A stretch of 56,080 nt of DNA from Proteromonas lacertae (taxonomy: Eukaryota; Sar; Bigyra; Opalinata; Proteromonadidae): the NCBI GenBank assembly GCA_002245135.1, contig NGBS01000335.1:1-56080 (forward strand), read 5' to 3'. This document shows positions 1 to 11,106 of the stretch, piece by piece. Below the pieces are notes generated by a model, which was given only the letters and a program-made list of their open reading frames with translations, searched no databases and had not been told where the DNA came from. The translations under genes and the position numbers were made by a program. The stretch's first letter is position 1, and each line of letters opens with the position of its first letter.

Positions 1-526
1 AACCAAGGAAGAGACCTCAAAGGACATGAAGCTGGAGACTTTAATCTCAGAAGCATTATCAGTAGTTAATAACCCCGTGAGGTCGGAGGAATTACAAGGG
101 CAAGTCACCTGTGAGCTAAACATCAACACCCAAGGAAGATGAGGACATAGTCACCAGGAGAAGCAGAAGCTTCCTCCGAGGATGTAGAATCGCCTAGCTC
201 AAGAGACCAGAACTTAATCATTAAACGCTAAGTCATAATAAGCAACTGTTGTCCTGGCTGTTGATCAAGATAACATAAAGGAGCAAACGAAGAAGAAGAA
301 GAAGTGAAGTTAGAAGACCTCGGAAAAGTTCATGATTGGAATAATCGGAGAAGTCTATGATCGGATTCTACGTGAAGTGAAACGCCTGGTAGCTATCAGT
401 TTTTAATTTCCAAGTACTTCTCAGGAAGTATGAAGAGATCATTATCTAGCGATAATACTCCAGCAAAGATGCAAAGGACTTCAAGGAGCCCGAGAAGAGA
501 TCGCGCAGTAGTTCCACCGATGGTTA

Positions 527-3500
527 ATGATCCAAGGAGCATTACCTATGGATCAGAGAGTTTTCAACATGCATGAGAAGGAGTTGTCTTCCATGGAGTA
601 CTCTAGGGTAATCCAGATGGAGACTCCTCAGATGACCTTAAGAGATAATCCAGAAGCCTTCGTCAATCAACTATGCTATGGCAATGAACCATTCTACGAT
701 AGATTGGAGCAGATACTGATTGCTCATGTGAACCTCAAAGTAAGCATCACGTTGATTTGTACCTTCGAAGAGACCGCAGGCACCAACAAGATCTATACTG
801 TCAAGTGCGATACATTCCCAATCAACAACTTCATCGATAGGAAGAGCATCCAGGATCTTTTCCAAGCAGCGATTCATGATAAGCTCAATAAGGACTTAGC
901 TCAAGAGAAGTCAGGGATGATCTTCAAGACGATAGATGGGGTCAAAGTAAAGCTAGCAGTCTTTGATAGCATGCAAGGAGGATGTTGTAGGATCCCGAAG
1001 TTGCCAGAGTTTATTGCTAATAAGAAGTGTTGTTGTACAGTAAAGAACACTGACGATCGATGCTTCCTTTACTGCATCGTGATGTTCTTAAAACCTTCCT
1101 GTGGTACTAATCCTAATCGTCCGAAGCAATATGAACCCTTCCTATCCATGGTCGATGATAGCATGTTAACCTACCCAATGGACTTAGACTTCCATCATAA
1201 CAAGATTCAACAGTTCCAGGAGAAGAACCACCTTACCATCTCCATCTTCGGTCTTAAGATCATCAATGAGGAGTCAAAGAAGGAGAAGAACCATATCCAT
1301 TGCGTAGCTCCAATCTACTTACCGAAGATCGATAAGCACTTAAACTACCCCCATGTGAATCTATTCTATCATGAAGGTCACTTCTGGTTAGTCAAGAGTC
1401 TTAGCGCCCTTATGAAGAGATCGTACTCCAAAGACACCGGTAAGAAGAACCACAACACTTACTTTTGTTGTCCTTACTGTTGCTCGGGAACAACTTCCTT
1501 CAGGCAGTTCCTTACTCATCAAAGTTATCCCTGCCAGAAGCTTATCAAGTACCGTATCAAGAGAGAGTTCCCTGACTCAAACGATTATGAGAAGAGCCAT
1601 TGCTTCTTTAAGCACTACAAGAACATGCAATACATCCCCATTGTCATCTACTACGATACCGAGGTCTATTTCAAGAAGGTATCCCACGTTGATGCAGATG
1701 GTAATGCCTTAAACGAAAGCAAGACTGAGGAGTCCAAGAAGTCCCTTCACGTATTATATAGTTACCATATCCTTGTGTGGAGTAGAGTCGATGACTTCCC
1801 TTCAAGGTGCATTGAAGGCAAGAAGACAAGTCCCGATCAGAACTTAGAAGAAGAGCTAGTGAGTCAGTTCCTATTGATCGGAGAGTTGATTGAGGACTAT
1901 TATCGAGAGATCAGTGATAAGCCAAAGGTGATGAGAGTAACTAAGGATGATCAGGTAGCTTTTAATGAAGCAACTAACTGTGCCTTCTGCGGTGAGTTGT
2001 TTACCAAGGAGAACTATAAGGTAAGACATCATGATCACTTCACCGGTAAGTACATCGCAGCCTTATGCAATTCCTGTAACACCGCTTGCCAGATTGCTTA
2101 TATGAGAATCCCGGTGATAGCCCACAATGCTAAGAACTACGATCAGGCGTTCATCCTACGAGAGTTAGCTAAGAGATGCCAAGTAGACGTGATACCAAAG
2201 TCCGATGAGAAGTTCCTTAGCATATCAACCTTACGATTGTCCTTCATTGATAGCTACTGCTTCATGTCCTCTAGCTTAGAGTCTCTTACAGAGTGCTTAC
2301 ATCGTCAGGCAGTCCAGTCCGGGGACTTCAAGAAGTACTTTGCCCCGGTGTTCTACGTGATGAATCAGATCAAGGGATATGATCAAGACTTACCTCATGC
2401 AGAAGAACTACTTCCCTTATGAGTATTGTGATGACTTAGCCAAGTACGATGACCCAGAGTTACCACCACAAGAAGCTTTCTACTCAGAGCTCAATATGAA
2501 AGGAATCAATGAGGAGGAGTACAACTTTGCCTGTGAAGTGTTTAAGAAGTTCAAGTGTCAGTCCTTAGGTGATTACAACATGCTTTACTTAGCCGTCGAT
2601 GTTGGCATCCTTGCAAGTGTCTTTGAGAACTTCCGTAATGTTATCCTCGGAGGGTTCCAGTTAGATCCAGCCTGGTACATCTCTGGTCCTAGTTTATCAT
2701 GGGATGCATTCCTCCAGCATGAGCACATCAGCATCCCCTTGATCTCCGAGGAAGACATCTACGACTTCTTCATAGCTGGCCTTTACGGAGGTATCTCATC
2801 TATGGGAAGTGAAAAGTATAGCACTAGTAACAACAAGTATCAGAACAACTACGATCCATCGGAGCCTTCTACTTATATCATGTACAATGACTACAATAGC
2901 TTATACCCATCCACGATGTCCTCCAGCAAGTTACCATGTGGAGATTTCAAGTTCATTGCCACGACCGATGAAGTCATTCAAGAGATCCTCTCGAAGCCTT
3001 ATTACGATGACATGTCTATGAAGGAGTTCAAGGAGCCAGGTAAAGGATACTTCCTCGAAGTCGATATCGAGTGTCCGAGAGAGCTTCATGATAAGTTCAA
3101 GGAGTATGCTTTGTTCCCAGAACGAAAGACAATCGCTTACGATCAGCTATCACCGACTCAGCAGGCATTAGCTCAAGAGTATGGATTGGTGCTAACAACA
3201 GAGGATGGTAAGATGACCATGAAGGTAAAGACCGAGAAGTTGATCTGCGATCTCACCCCTAAGAAGAATTACGTAATCCATTACCAGGCACTTAAGTATG
3301 CAGTTGAACAAGGTTATAAGATACAAGGTGTCCATCGTGTGTTGGAGTTCACCGAAGAACCTCTGATGAAGACCTTTGTGGATGATATGATCCGATACCG
3401 AGTAGATGCAAAGAAGAGCAATCGTACTGCCGATAGTGATACTTATAAGCTATTGTTGAACTCCATCTATGGTAAGAGCTGTGAGCGTAAGGAACGACGA

Positions 3501-4328
3501 TCCAGCATCAAGATAGCCTGCTCCGAGAAGACCTTTAAAAAGTACGCTAGCAGCAACTGGTTCGATACCTTCAAGAACTTAGATGAAGAAGATCCAGATC
3601 TCCGATTATGTTATTTCAATAAGTCCGCCTGCTTCATTGACATGCCCATCTTCCTCGGTACATCAATCTTATGCTTATCGAAGTTGAAGATGCAAAGGTT
3701 CTGGTATGATGTTCTCTATCCCTTGTATGGATCCTCCTTGAAGTTGCTTATGACTGATACCGACTCCTTGCTTTACAAGTGTCAGACTGAAGACATCTAT
3801 CGAGATATTATGGAGCATAAGCAGTTCATGAGGATGATGGACACAGGCAATCTCAACGTTGACATCTTAAGGGATAGAGGAATCGTCTATGACAATTACA
3901 AGGACACTGGCAAGTTGAACTTATTGAAATGTGAAGAGAACAAGAATGGTAAGCTTTATACAATCACTCAGTTCGTCGGGATTAAACCAAAGATGTATGC
4001 TTACGAGAAGAGTGAAGCTTCTTCCGTCTACGTTGAATGTGATAGCCGTGCAAAGGGACTCAATAAAGCCTTAAGAGAACAGAAGAACTTTGACGTCTAC
4101 TTCAAGACTCTCTTCAACATGCTACCCATGGAGGATATGAATTGTAAGACCAGGAACTTCCGTGTCCTCGATCAGCACATCTACACCGTAGAGACCACCA
4201 AGAGAGTCTTCACTCCCTTTGATGATAAGAGGTACTTTATCGATCACATTAGAACATTGCCTTATGGGCACTACTCAATACTACCGAAGGATCAAGAGGA
4301 TGATGATGATTTCAATGAGTTGTGGTGA
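527..4328 (+). pseudogene. Protein-primed family B DNA polymerase (Polinton type), broken
   Basis: Replication enzyme of a Polinton. The N-terminal part has clustered Cys/His pairs of zinc-binding type, then a Cys-His segment containing VRHHDHFTGKY that matches the HNH/Endo VII-like insert typical of Polinton polymerases, then an exonuclease-like stretch (IAHNAKNYDQAF). The C-terminal part carries the palm motifs of protein-primed polymerases: SLYPS, NSIYGKS and MTDTDS. The reading frame is interrupted about once, so this copy is treated as a fossil. Length is in the normal range for the family. Codon use is much less AT-biased than in the host genes downstream. Family assignment rests on order and spacing of motifs and is secure. 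Confidence 0.9.
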
Positions 4329-4480
4329 GATCAGTAACACGCATAAGCTCATAGCTTTTACTATCAACGTGTGTTTAGGGTACTTGTAAAGTCACTGGAG
4401 TAAGAATCATCGGAGATAGCTAGTTGGTCTTTTCCTTATCATTCAAAGAGCTACTTACAATCACTCGCAATTACTTATCA

Positions 4481-4882
4481 ATGGAAGCCATCGGTAACAG
4501 CTTACTCCAGACCGTAGATTGCCCAAGTGATAACAACTACCCGAAGTTACCATCAGAGAATGAAAGGCTAGTGTTAGAGATGTGGATGAACAGGGCCGAG
4601 CAGATCTATCATTCCCTGGTCAGTGGAGAAGCACGTATACTCTACGATGAAGCAATCTCTCGTTATTGTAAAGACGAGATCATCAGTAGTAGCTTCGGAA
4701 AGGCTTACAACCTCTTGGACACTTGCGAGAAGATTAACATGGAGAGTTGTCTTGGACAAGATGCAATGATAAGAGACTTAAGGCATCGACTCAATGACCT
4801 GGAGTTGGAGTATGCAATGGATCGATTACAGATAGATGAAGAAGTTGATCTCAAGTGTCACGAGATACTCATCTTACCATAA
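4481..4882 (+). CDS. Small Polinton-associated ORF, unknown function
   Basis: Open frame beginning with the ATG at 4481 (MEAIGNSLLQ); the frame is open upstream to 4424 but without an ATG. It encodes about 133 residues, mostly helical by composition, with a heptad-like C-terminal stretch (LRHRLNDLELEYAMD) that could form a coiled coil. It lies about 150 bases after the polymerase on the same strand and has the same GC-richer codon use, so I infer it belongs to the element. I do not recognise a family. Confidence 0.5.
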   Translation: MEAIGNSLLQTVDCPSDNNYPKLPSENERLVLEMWMNRAEQIYHSLVSGEARILYDEAISRYCKDEIISSSFGKAYNLLDTCEKINMESCLGQDAMIRDLRHRLNDLELEYAMDRLQIDEEVDLKCHEILILP

Positions 4883-5025
4883 CAAGAACTTCCTTGGAGT
4901 TGCCATTGTATCGGTAACTAGCTTATAAACATAACCCAGGTACTTTACTTACCGATGTAGTCTTTGGTGAGGTGCTTAGCAATCATTTATTTTATTCCTT
5001 GGAGATAACATTATAAGCAAAGACG

Positions 5026-5433
5026 ATGAAGACGACTTATATCCTTGGAAGGGAAGTCACTCAAGATGATGGTCAGAAGATCCTTTATATTGATGCAAGG
5101 TTCCCATCGATCAAGGACCTTAGAAGGAATAGCAACTACTATGACGTGAGCCGTCAATACGATCATCCCGAGGATGAATCCACTGACGATGATAGCTCCA
5201 GTGAAGATGACCGATCGATCGACTTAGGAAGCGAAGACACTGACAATGAGCAAGAGAACGAAGTGTACCTTGTAGGCAATTCAATTAAGAGAAAAGCATC
5301 TCTAGGAAGCTACTTGAAGGATAAGAGACGTAGACTTAACAATAGCAAGGAGTCTTCCTCTGACGATTCCTCCTCCTTCTCTGAGAAGGATGAGGAATCA
5401 CCGGAGGAAGACTTTACCGAGGACAATGCTTAA
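5026..5433 (+). CDS. Acidic Ser/Asp/Glu-rich protein, Polinton-associated, unknown
   Basis: ATG-initiated frame of 135 residues. The first 50 residues look folded (TYILGREVTQDD). The rest is low-complexity: runs such as DESTDDDSSSEDD and SSSDDSSSFSEKDEES, separated by a basic patch (KRKASLGS, KDKRRRLNN) resembling a bipartite nuclear localisation signal. The acidic tail with a basic patch suggests a protein that binds DNA or histones, which is inference only. Same strand and composition as the polymerase, so probably the last gene of the element in this window. Confidence 0.5.
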   Translation: MKTTYILGREVTQDDGQKILYIDARFPSIKDLRRNSNYYDVSRQYDHPEDESTDDDSSSEDDRSIDLGSEDTDNEQENEVYLVGNSIKRKASLGSYLKDKRRRLNNSKESSSDDSSSFSEKDEESPEEDFTEDNA

Positions 5434-5494
5434 CCAACACCCCCAAGAAGCCAAAGTAAATGATCTTAAGATAATCAACATCCTACATTCATTC

Positions 5495-5690
5495 TCTAGT
5501 CTTTGTAAGGGGGGTAATAGAAAACATAGCTTCATCATCCCGAGGTAACCAACACTTCTAGATAGCTTCCAGGAGTACCCGTAGGAGATCGTCTCATAGA
5601 TAGGTATAGAAATAGCTTACAGGAGTCCCCGTAGGGAAGTAGGCCCCGTTGAGAAGTAGACCCTGTTAGGAGGAATCCCGTAGGAACCTT
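5495..5690 (+). repeat. Short degenerate GC-rich direct repeats at the Polinton edge
   Basis: Repeated variants of CCCGTAGGA, AGTAGACCCTGTT and AGTAGGCCCCGTT recur at 15-20 base spacing (for example near 5578, 5619, 5632, 5656 and 5678). They mark the last GC-rich sequence before the AT-rich host DNA, so they may be subterminal repeats of the element. Confidence 0.45.
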
Positions 5691-5700
5691 ACGTAAATGA

Positions 5701-6227
5701 GACTATGGCACAATATGCCAGAGTCCCATTTATATACTATATACTATTTTACAACATATTGTAACATAGATGGAAATATTCAACAAAAGTTAACAATATG
5801 GCTATCTTACAGAATTATGGTCATCTTTACTTGATATATTAAAAATATGAAATAATACATTTACTTATTTAATATTTGTTAAGCCATAAGCATTTAATAA
5901 TATACTGAAGAATTATTAAGAGCAATAGTTAACCAATATTTACATCATTCTGCATTATTCAGATAGTTATCATGATTATGGCTACAATTGAATCAGTATT
6001 TTAAGTATTAAATACTCTTTTATTATTTCTAGCCTTAATTGAAATATACATATTTGTTGATAAATTGAAAGTATTAATTGGAAGCAATGAATAAGGTATA
6101 TTGAACTCTGTATTTGTCTGTAATGCATTTGTTGAATGAAGTTACTTATTATTGAAGACTGTTAATTCTAAAGTGTAAATGAATATATAGTATATAAATG
6201 GGACTCTGGCACAATGTAACAGAGTCC
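5701..6227. mobile_element. MITE with 43-bp terminal inverted repeats
   Basis: The ends 5701-5743 and 6185-6227 are inverted copies differing at about five positions; the shared core reads GCCAGAGTCCCATTTATATA. Each end is also a near-palindrome (GACTMTGGCACAAT...GCCAGAGTC), so each terminus could fold as its own hairpin. The 440-base interior is AT-rich with no credible reading frame. This is a non-autonomous DNA element inserted at or next to the Polinton edge. I could not identify a clear target-site duplication and do not assign a superfamily. Confidence 0.75.
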
Positions 6228-6279
6228 TAACGAGTTTTCTAGGGGTTCTTCCCTTAGTAGTATACCAATTACAGATTGT

Positions 6280-6707
6280 TATTTCAGTAAAATTCATTAT
6301 CCAACAGAAGTAGTAGAAAGTATAGAAAAAAATTTAAATGAAAAAGAGGTATATAATAAATTATTAATTATGAAAACATAAACATTGATGAAGAAGAATT
6401 TGTCAAATTAAAAGCTTCTATTCATAAATCATATTTTTCATCTATGTTACAAAGTATTAAAGATGATACGATAACAGAAATATACCAATCTCTAATAAAT
6501 TATATATATGATAAAATAGCAGAAAATGAATTTAAAAAATTCATAACAAAAGATTATAGCAATATTGAAAAAGAAGCATCAGGATATAAAATAATTCAAG
6601 ATGATGCTACTTTAAACTATATAAATAATATCTCTACAAAAAGAACAATTTATATGTCAAAGAAATTGAATGTTCATACGAAAAAAAGAATAAAAGAAAG
6701 AAAATAA
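6280..6707 (+). pseudogene. Remnant of an unknown AT-rich gene
   Basis: The longest clean frame (6444-6707) is 87 residues, charged and helical (FKKFITKDYSNIEKEASGYK), ending in a very basic tail (KKRIKERK) before TAA. Coding-like sequence continues upstream in other frames from about 6280 (HYPTEVVESIEKNLNEK, then INIDEEEFVKLKASIHKS), so an older longer gene has decayed or lost sequence. It begins just after a junction with the GC-richer DNA. No family recognised. Confidence 0.4.
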
Positions 6708-6979
6708 ACTAAATTTTAATTATTATATTATATAATTATATTGGTTATATTATACGATTTTATCATTTTATCTTGAATATCTATTCAAATACTATACAAT
6801 TATACTATCAATATTTTATCATTTATTCATTCTTTTATTATGTATTTACATTCTTCATATAAACTGTAATAATATATATTAATATTTTCTTTTGTTTTAT
6901 TGATAATACTCTTTTAATAGAATTAATAAGTGCACTAATTCTTGTAATAAGTTGGTCTTTTACTTGCATAGAAGTACAT

Positions 6980-7580
6980 CTATGCCTTTTCATTATCATC
7001 TAAATTCTGTAATCCTTTCTTGATATCTTTGATAAAATAGTCAATATTAAATGATTCTAAGAAAAATAACACATAATAACCACAACCATTGTCCTTACCT
7101 TGCATCAGCTTGGATTCATGATACTTCACTTTAAGTTCATAATCTTTACTGTTCATTACAAATATTGATGAGATTGTATTAACTATTTCACTTCTTTCTT
7201 TAGAATTATATCTAAAATAACCCATTGAATCATAAACTGTAATCTTGATGTATCTGTTTATTATATAATCTGCTTCAAACAATGTCCAATGTAAATCTTT
7301 AACAACTGGAAAAAAATATATTCCATATATGTTGATTTTTATTTTGGTTTTGTCTTGATAATAAAATAGTAATGAATCCTGAATTGGTTATCATCCAACA
7401 TTGTATCTTTGTCTAAAACATCCTTCATATCATTTACTTTTCTAATAATATAATCCTTTTCTGTTCCATAATATCTTACTCCTTCATCGTTAATGAATTG
7501 TATTGAACTTCATCGTACAAGATGTTTTGATTATTGGCATTATCTTCTTTAATCGGCACAACTTGTATATATAGACTAAA
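6980..7580 (-). pseudogene. Ulp1/adenain-like cysteine protease remnant
   Basis: The minus strand encodes the core of a C48/C5-type protease: a LDD-type substrate-loop region, the catalytic-His segment DLHWTLFEADYI, the Asp segment ITVYDSMGYF, and the Cys segment KDNGCGYYVLFFLE near the C terminus. Proteases of this fold deconjugate SUMO-like proteins in eukaryotes and also occur as maturation proteases of Polintons and in some CACTA elements. It lies 1 kb from a Polinton, so it may be a piece of such an element. The relic is broken in about two places and is treated as a fossil. It is as AT-rich as the host, unlike the Polinton at 1-5690. Confidence 0.6.
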
Positions 7581-7584
7581 ATAC

Positions 7585-8040
7585 ATTTGTTTAAATGATT
7601 AGAATATAATAATTATAAAATCTTTATATATAAAAAACGAAATATAAACAATAGGCTTGAGTGAGGCTTGATTGTATTCTTTCTTTTTTCATTTTAAATA
7701 TCTACATTAAGTTGCTCTAATTAGAAGACAAAAGAGCTAATAATTGCGATTAAAAAAAGTGCTACATGCAGGTGTATGTCTATTCATTATATCAGTATTT
7801 ATCTCCTATCGAGGATACATCATTCTATGAGGTTAATTTCGATATATAAAGATACTCACAAGTATCTTATTTGGAAGGCTTTTATATTGAAAGAAACAAT
7901 AAATCTTTGGTATAATCTTAATATCATATTTTGTCATAGTATGATAATCGAGTTACTAAGAAACCTTTAAACAGAGAAATAAATAATGATGTGGTTAAAT
8001 ACCATTTGCTTTTCTTCTGTGTGATGAAAATAATGGTATG
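7585..8040. other. Intergenic, no gene seen
   Basis: AT-rich spacer before the acyltransferase. A 64-codon frame at 7776-7970 has no domain character and probably arises by chance. The sequence GGCTTGAGTG at 7654 recurs in inverted orientation at 29071-29080, just upstream of the methyltransferase gene; its meaning is unknown. Confidence 0.4.
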
Positions 8041-8056
8041 CTAAGTGTTTAATATA

Positions 8057-9814
8057 ATGCATAAATTTTTATATAAAGTATTACATATGATCTTATATTA
8101 TAATTTAATAGAATCAATAAGAGGATTGTCATGTATATTTGTTGTTATATATCATTTTTCTTCTAATATATTACCTAATGGATTTATAGGAGTAGATCAA
8201 TTTTTTATAATATCAGGATATTTAATAACATTATCATTACAAAATTATCATCGCAATAAATATAGCTCAGCAAGTTTCTTAAGTAAAAGAATAAGCAGAA
8301 TACTTCCAATGAAGTGTATAGTAATTTACTATGTTTATTTCCTTAATAAATTCAATGAAATTGAGATATTAACAGATTTAGAATATGATAGTATATCATC
8401 ATTTCTATTCATTTTTAATTTCAAGTTGATAAATGATAATAATGATTATTTTTCATCAATTAGTCATAATTTAATATTAAATTTATGGTCTTTATCAGTA
8501 GAAGAACAATATTATTTATACTCTACTCTGATAATATCATTTGAATTATTGTTTACCATTTATTGTGATATTAAATATCATATCTTAATATTCTTATTTT
8601 CAATTTTATTATTTTCGTTCTATTATTCTGAATATAAAATATTCTCATTCTATAGCATATACACAAGATTGTGGGAATTTAGTAGTGGATCTTTTGTTTA
8701 TTATTGTTCTTATCATTTAAATAATAACAATATTATTAATCTTTTATTCATAATTTATATATATGTAACATTATCAGACATTAAAGGCATTAAAATTTAT
8801 ATTTTAATAAATATAATCACATTTTTTCAACTCCTATTCTCCAAAAATAACAATAAATGTGTATTTTCTAATACAGTACTAATTTTTATAGGAAAAATAT
8901 CATATTCAGTATATCTATTACATTATTCTAATTTACTTGTATTTAATAAAATAAATGGTGTAATTATGACATGTATTACAAGTATTATATTTCATTTCTC
9001 AATTGAAATACCTTTTAGAAAGTATATTAATAGCGCAGTAATATTATTTATATATTTTTCATGTTTAGTAAAATATTATGAAACTTATAAAAGAGATTAT
9101 AAACACTCTTTACAGATACATATAGATAAATATTTCATAAAAGATATGTGTTCATTTGATATGATTAATCACTATTTATTATCTAAATATAGTGTATTAC
9201 TATTAGGTGATTCTCATATTTTACATTTTTTAAGATCATTTTATACTAATGAACATTTAGTTACGCTTTATCATTCATATTTATATAATTTAGATGTCTA
9301 TAGAAGAAGATTAAGTAATATTATATATCTATTAAAATATAAATTTGATATTATAATAATTGGATTATATCAAGGATTATTTAATATTTTAGTAATATCA
9401 GATAATCCTTTATTAAGCATTATTCCAAATAACTGTTTATTTAAATCAATTTACTGTTATGGCATTGTAAATAGTAATTGTTCAGTGATAAAACCTTTAA
9501 GCTTATCAAGCTATTTCTATTCAAATCACTTAAATGTATATGATTACAATACCAATAAATTTACAGTGAATGGCACAATATGCAATTTTCATGTAAATGG
9601 AATACCAATATATAGAGATAATAATCATCTTTCTGGATTTTTTGTTCAAGAAATATTACTTAAAGAAATTCATCAGTTATTAAATAGGATTATAAAAAGA
9701 AAATTATGGAAAGACTTATCGTTTACTAATATTAAATATCATTGTATAGAAAGCAAATTTAATATATACAATAAAGTTTGCAAAAAGAATAAATATATAA
9801 TTAACTCATATTGA
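8057..9814 (+). CDS. Membrane O-acyltransferase (acyltransferase-3/OafA family) with SGNH-like tail
   Basis: Transfers acyl groups to surface sugars in characterised relatives. The N-terminal 340 residues are polytopic: IRGLSCIFVVIYHF carries the conserved R and H of the family, followed by NGFIGVDQFFIISGYLI and the RISRILPMK segment, then NLWSLSVEEQYYLY, all hallmark motifs, with about ten hydrophobic segments. After residue 330 a soluble part begins with VLLLGDSHILHFL, matching the GDSH block of SGNH hydrolase-like domains found at the C terminus of bacterial OafA proteins. I choose the ATG at 8057; the frame is open to 8045 without an ATG. No intron is needed. The family is common in bacteria and sporadic in protists, so ancient transfer is plausible. 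It is among the few single-exon host genes here that look whole. Confidence 0.85.
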   Translation: MHKFLYKVLHMILYYNLIESIRGLSCIFVVIYHFSSNILPNGFIGVDQFFIISGYLITLSLQNYHRNKYSSASFLSKRISRILPMKCIVIYYVYFLNKFNEIEILTDLEYDSISSFLFIFNFKLINDNNDYFSSISHNLILNLWSLSVEEQYYLYSTLIISFELLFTIYCDIKYHILIFLFSILLFSFYYSEYKIFSFYSIYTRLWEFSSGSFVYYCSYHLNNNNIINLLFIIYIYVTLSDIKGIKIYILINIITFFQLLFSKNNNKCVFSNTVLIFIGKISYSVYLLHYSNLLVFNKINGVIMTCITSIIFHFSIEIPFRKYINSAVILFIYFSCLVKYYETYKRDYKHSLQIHIDKYFIKDMCSFDMINHYLLSKYSVLLLGDSHILHFLRSFYTNEHLVTLYHSYLYNLDVYRRRLSNIIYLLKYKFDIIIIGLYQGLFNILVISDNPLLSIIPNNCLFKSIYCYGIVNSNCSVIKPLSLSSYFYSNHLNVYDYNTNKFTVNGTICNFHVNGIPIYRDNNHLSGFFVQEILLKEIHQLLNRIIKRKLWKDLSFTNIKYHCIESKFNIYNKVCKKNKYIINSY

Positions 9815-9879
9815 ATATAAGTAATTAAAAACATGACATGCTGTTAGAAAGAGTGTAAAATAATTTATTCTTTTTATAC

Positions 9880-10563
9880 CATTTTTATACCATTTTTATA
9901 TGTAATCCTAGCCACATCCCTTTAAACCATCCATAATAAATAATGCAATCATTTGTTAAATAATACAATATGTTATTTATATTTTTATTACATTGTCTTT
10001 TAGAAGCATATTCTAAAATAATTTGTTTTACACTATCATAACCAAATAAATACCATCGATTAAGGTTTATATTTTCAATACAAATTCTTTTATATTAAAT
10101 TCTTCATGAAGATGTTTCCTATCAAAATCATTTTTAAAAAAGAAGTCATAATAATCAAATATATTAATTAAATGGGTATCTTTTTGAATTATTTGTGTGA
10201 TATCTTGCTTTAATAAAACTATAGTAGAAATATTTTTGTTGAATATTTGTGTATATTATGAAGCAATAAGAGGTATTTTCTTATATATATAGTATTTTTA
10301 TACTTCATTTTTATTATGCATTTCTTCGATATTATATTATTATATAACGACAAATTTACAGAAACTAATAACAATTTATAGAAAATGTAGTTCCATTTTC
10401 TATTTGCATGAAATGATAAGTTTAAATAATTATTATTATTACAAGAATAAGAAACTACATTAGTTTTTGATACAGATAAATTTTTGAAGCATAATTTATT
10501 TTCCAAACAATAATTTAATTCATTACTATTTAAATACATAAATAGAAAAGTAATTACAAACAT
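9880..10563 (-). pseudogene. Remnant of a secreted protein gene, unknown
   Basis: A minus-strand frame starts at the ATG at 10563 with a signal-peptide-like sequence (MFVITFLFMYLNSNELNYC) and runs to about 10219. Further coding-like pieces follow in other frames (DTHLINIFDYYDFFFKNDF, then LEYASKRQCNKNINNILYY and WFKGMWLGLHI, ending with a stop near 9886). At least two frame changes separate these pieces; short introns could explain some of them. The last piece has the look of a Golgi-type enzyme tail, but I do not recognise the family. Confidence 0.4.
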
Positions 10564-10599
10564 ATTACATATTAGCAACCTGTCAAAAATACTAAATTA

Positions 10600-11103
10600 A
10601 TCTCCAAATTGAGTTTTCAATAGACAAACAATACTTAATTTTTTTCAGAATTTCAATCTTGTTTGATTTTGGCTAATTTAATGGCCATTTTATATGATAC
10701 TCTTTGAATATATACAATTGTGTTATTTCTTTTCATAAATATAAATAAAGATTCCTTTTAGAATACTGAGGCTTAGAATAATGCCACTTATTCTTAAATA
10801 ATCTATAATCAACTGCTAATTGGTAGAATTTATATTTTCCCTTCACTAATATTTTTCATAAACTTTACTTGGCTTAGTAAGAAAATATCTATTTCCATTA
10901 GATATACATTTGATTGGTATATTTGCATTAATATTTATGATTATTATTTATACATTCAATAGGTTGATAAGGCAATTCATAATGGCATTTGAATGAATTA
11001 CCAATGAAAATGTTAATATTATTACTAAAATAAATAGATTTGGTAGATAAAAATAGCAAATAAATAGCACATATAATATTTATACAATTTATTTTTCTCA
11101 TAT
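10600..11103 (-). pseudogene. Remnant of a second minus-strand secreted protein
   Basis: The ATG at 11101-11103 (minus) opens a signal-peptide-like sequence (MRKINCINIICAIYLLFLS) followed by FKCHYELPYQPIECINNNHKY, then a stop; further coding-like text (ISNGNRYFLTKPSKVYEKY) follows in another frame. It may be the 5' part of the gene whose remains lie at 9880-10563. Its start codon is only 3 bases from the plus-strand start of the giant gene (11107), so the two cannot both have normal 5' leaders. I infer that this one is dead. Confidence 0.35.
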
Positions 11104-11106
11104 TTC

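Larger units (their letters stand above)
1..5690 (+). mobile_element. Polinton/Maverick fossil, GC-richer copy (left edge outside window)
   Basis: Self-synthesising DNA element identified by a protein-primed family B DNA polymerase (527-4328) followed by two small ORFs (about 4481-4882 and 5026-5433) on the same strand. A short open frame at 3-140 may be the end of a further upstream gene. Base composition is plainly richer in G+C than everything to its right, which suggests a young insertion or an origin in a different genome. No capsid, integrase or ATPase gene is visible inside the window, so most of the element lies to the left or is missing. The copy is broken, with about one interruption in the polymerase. 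The right boundary is uncertain: the GC-rich sequence fades near 5690, just before a MITE. Confidence 0.75.
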
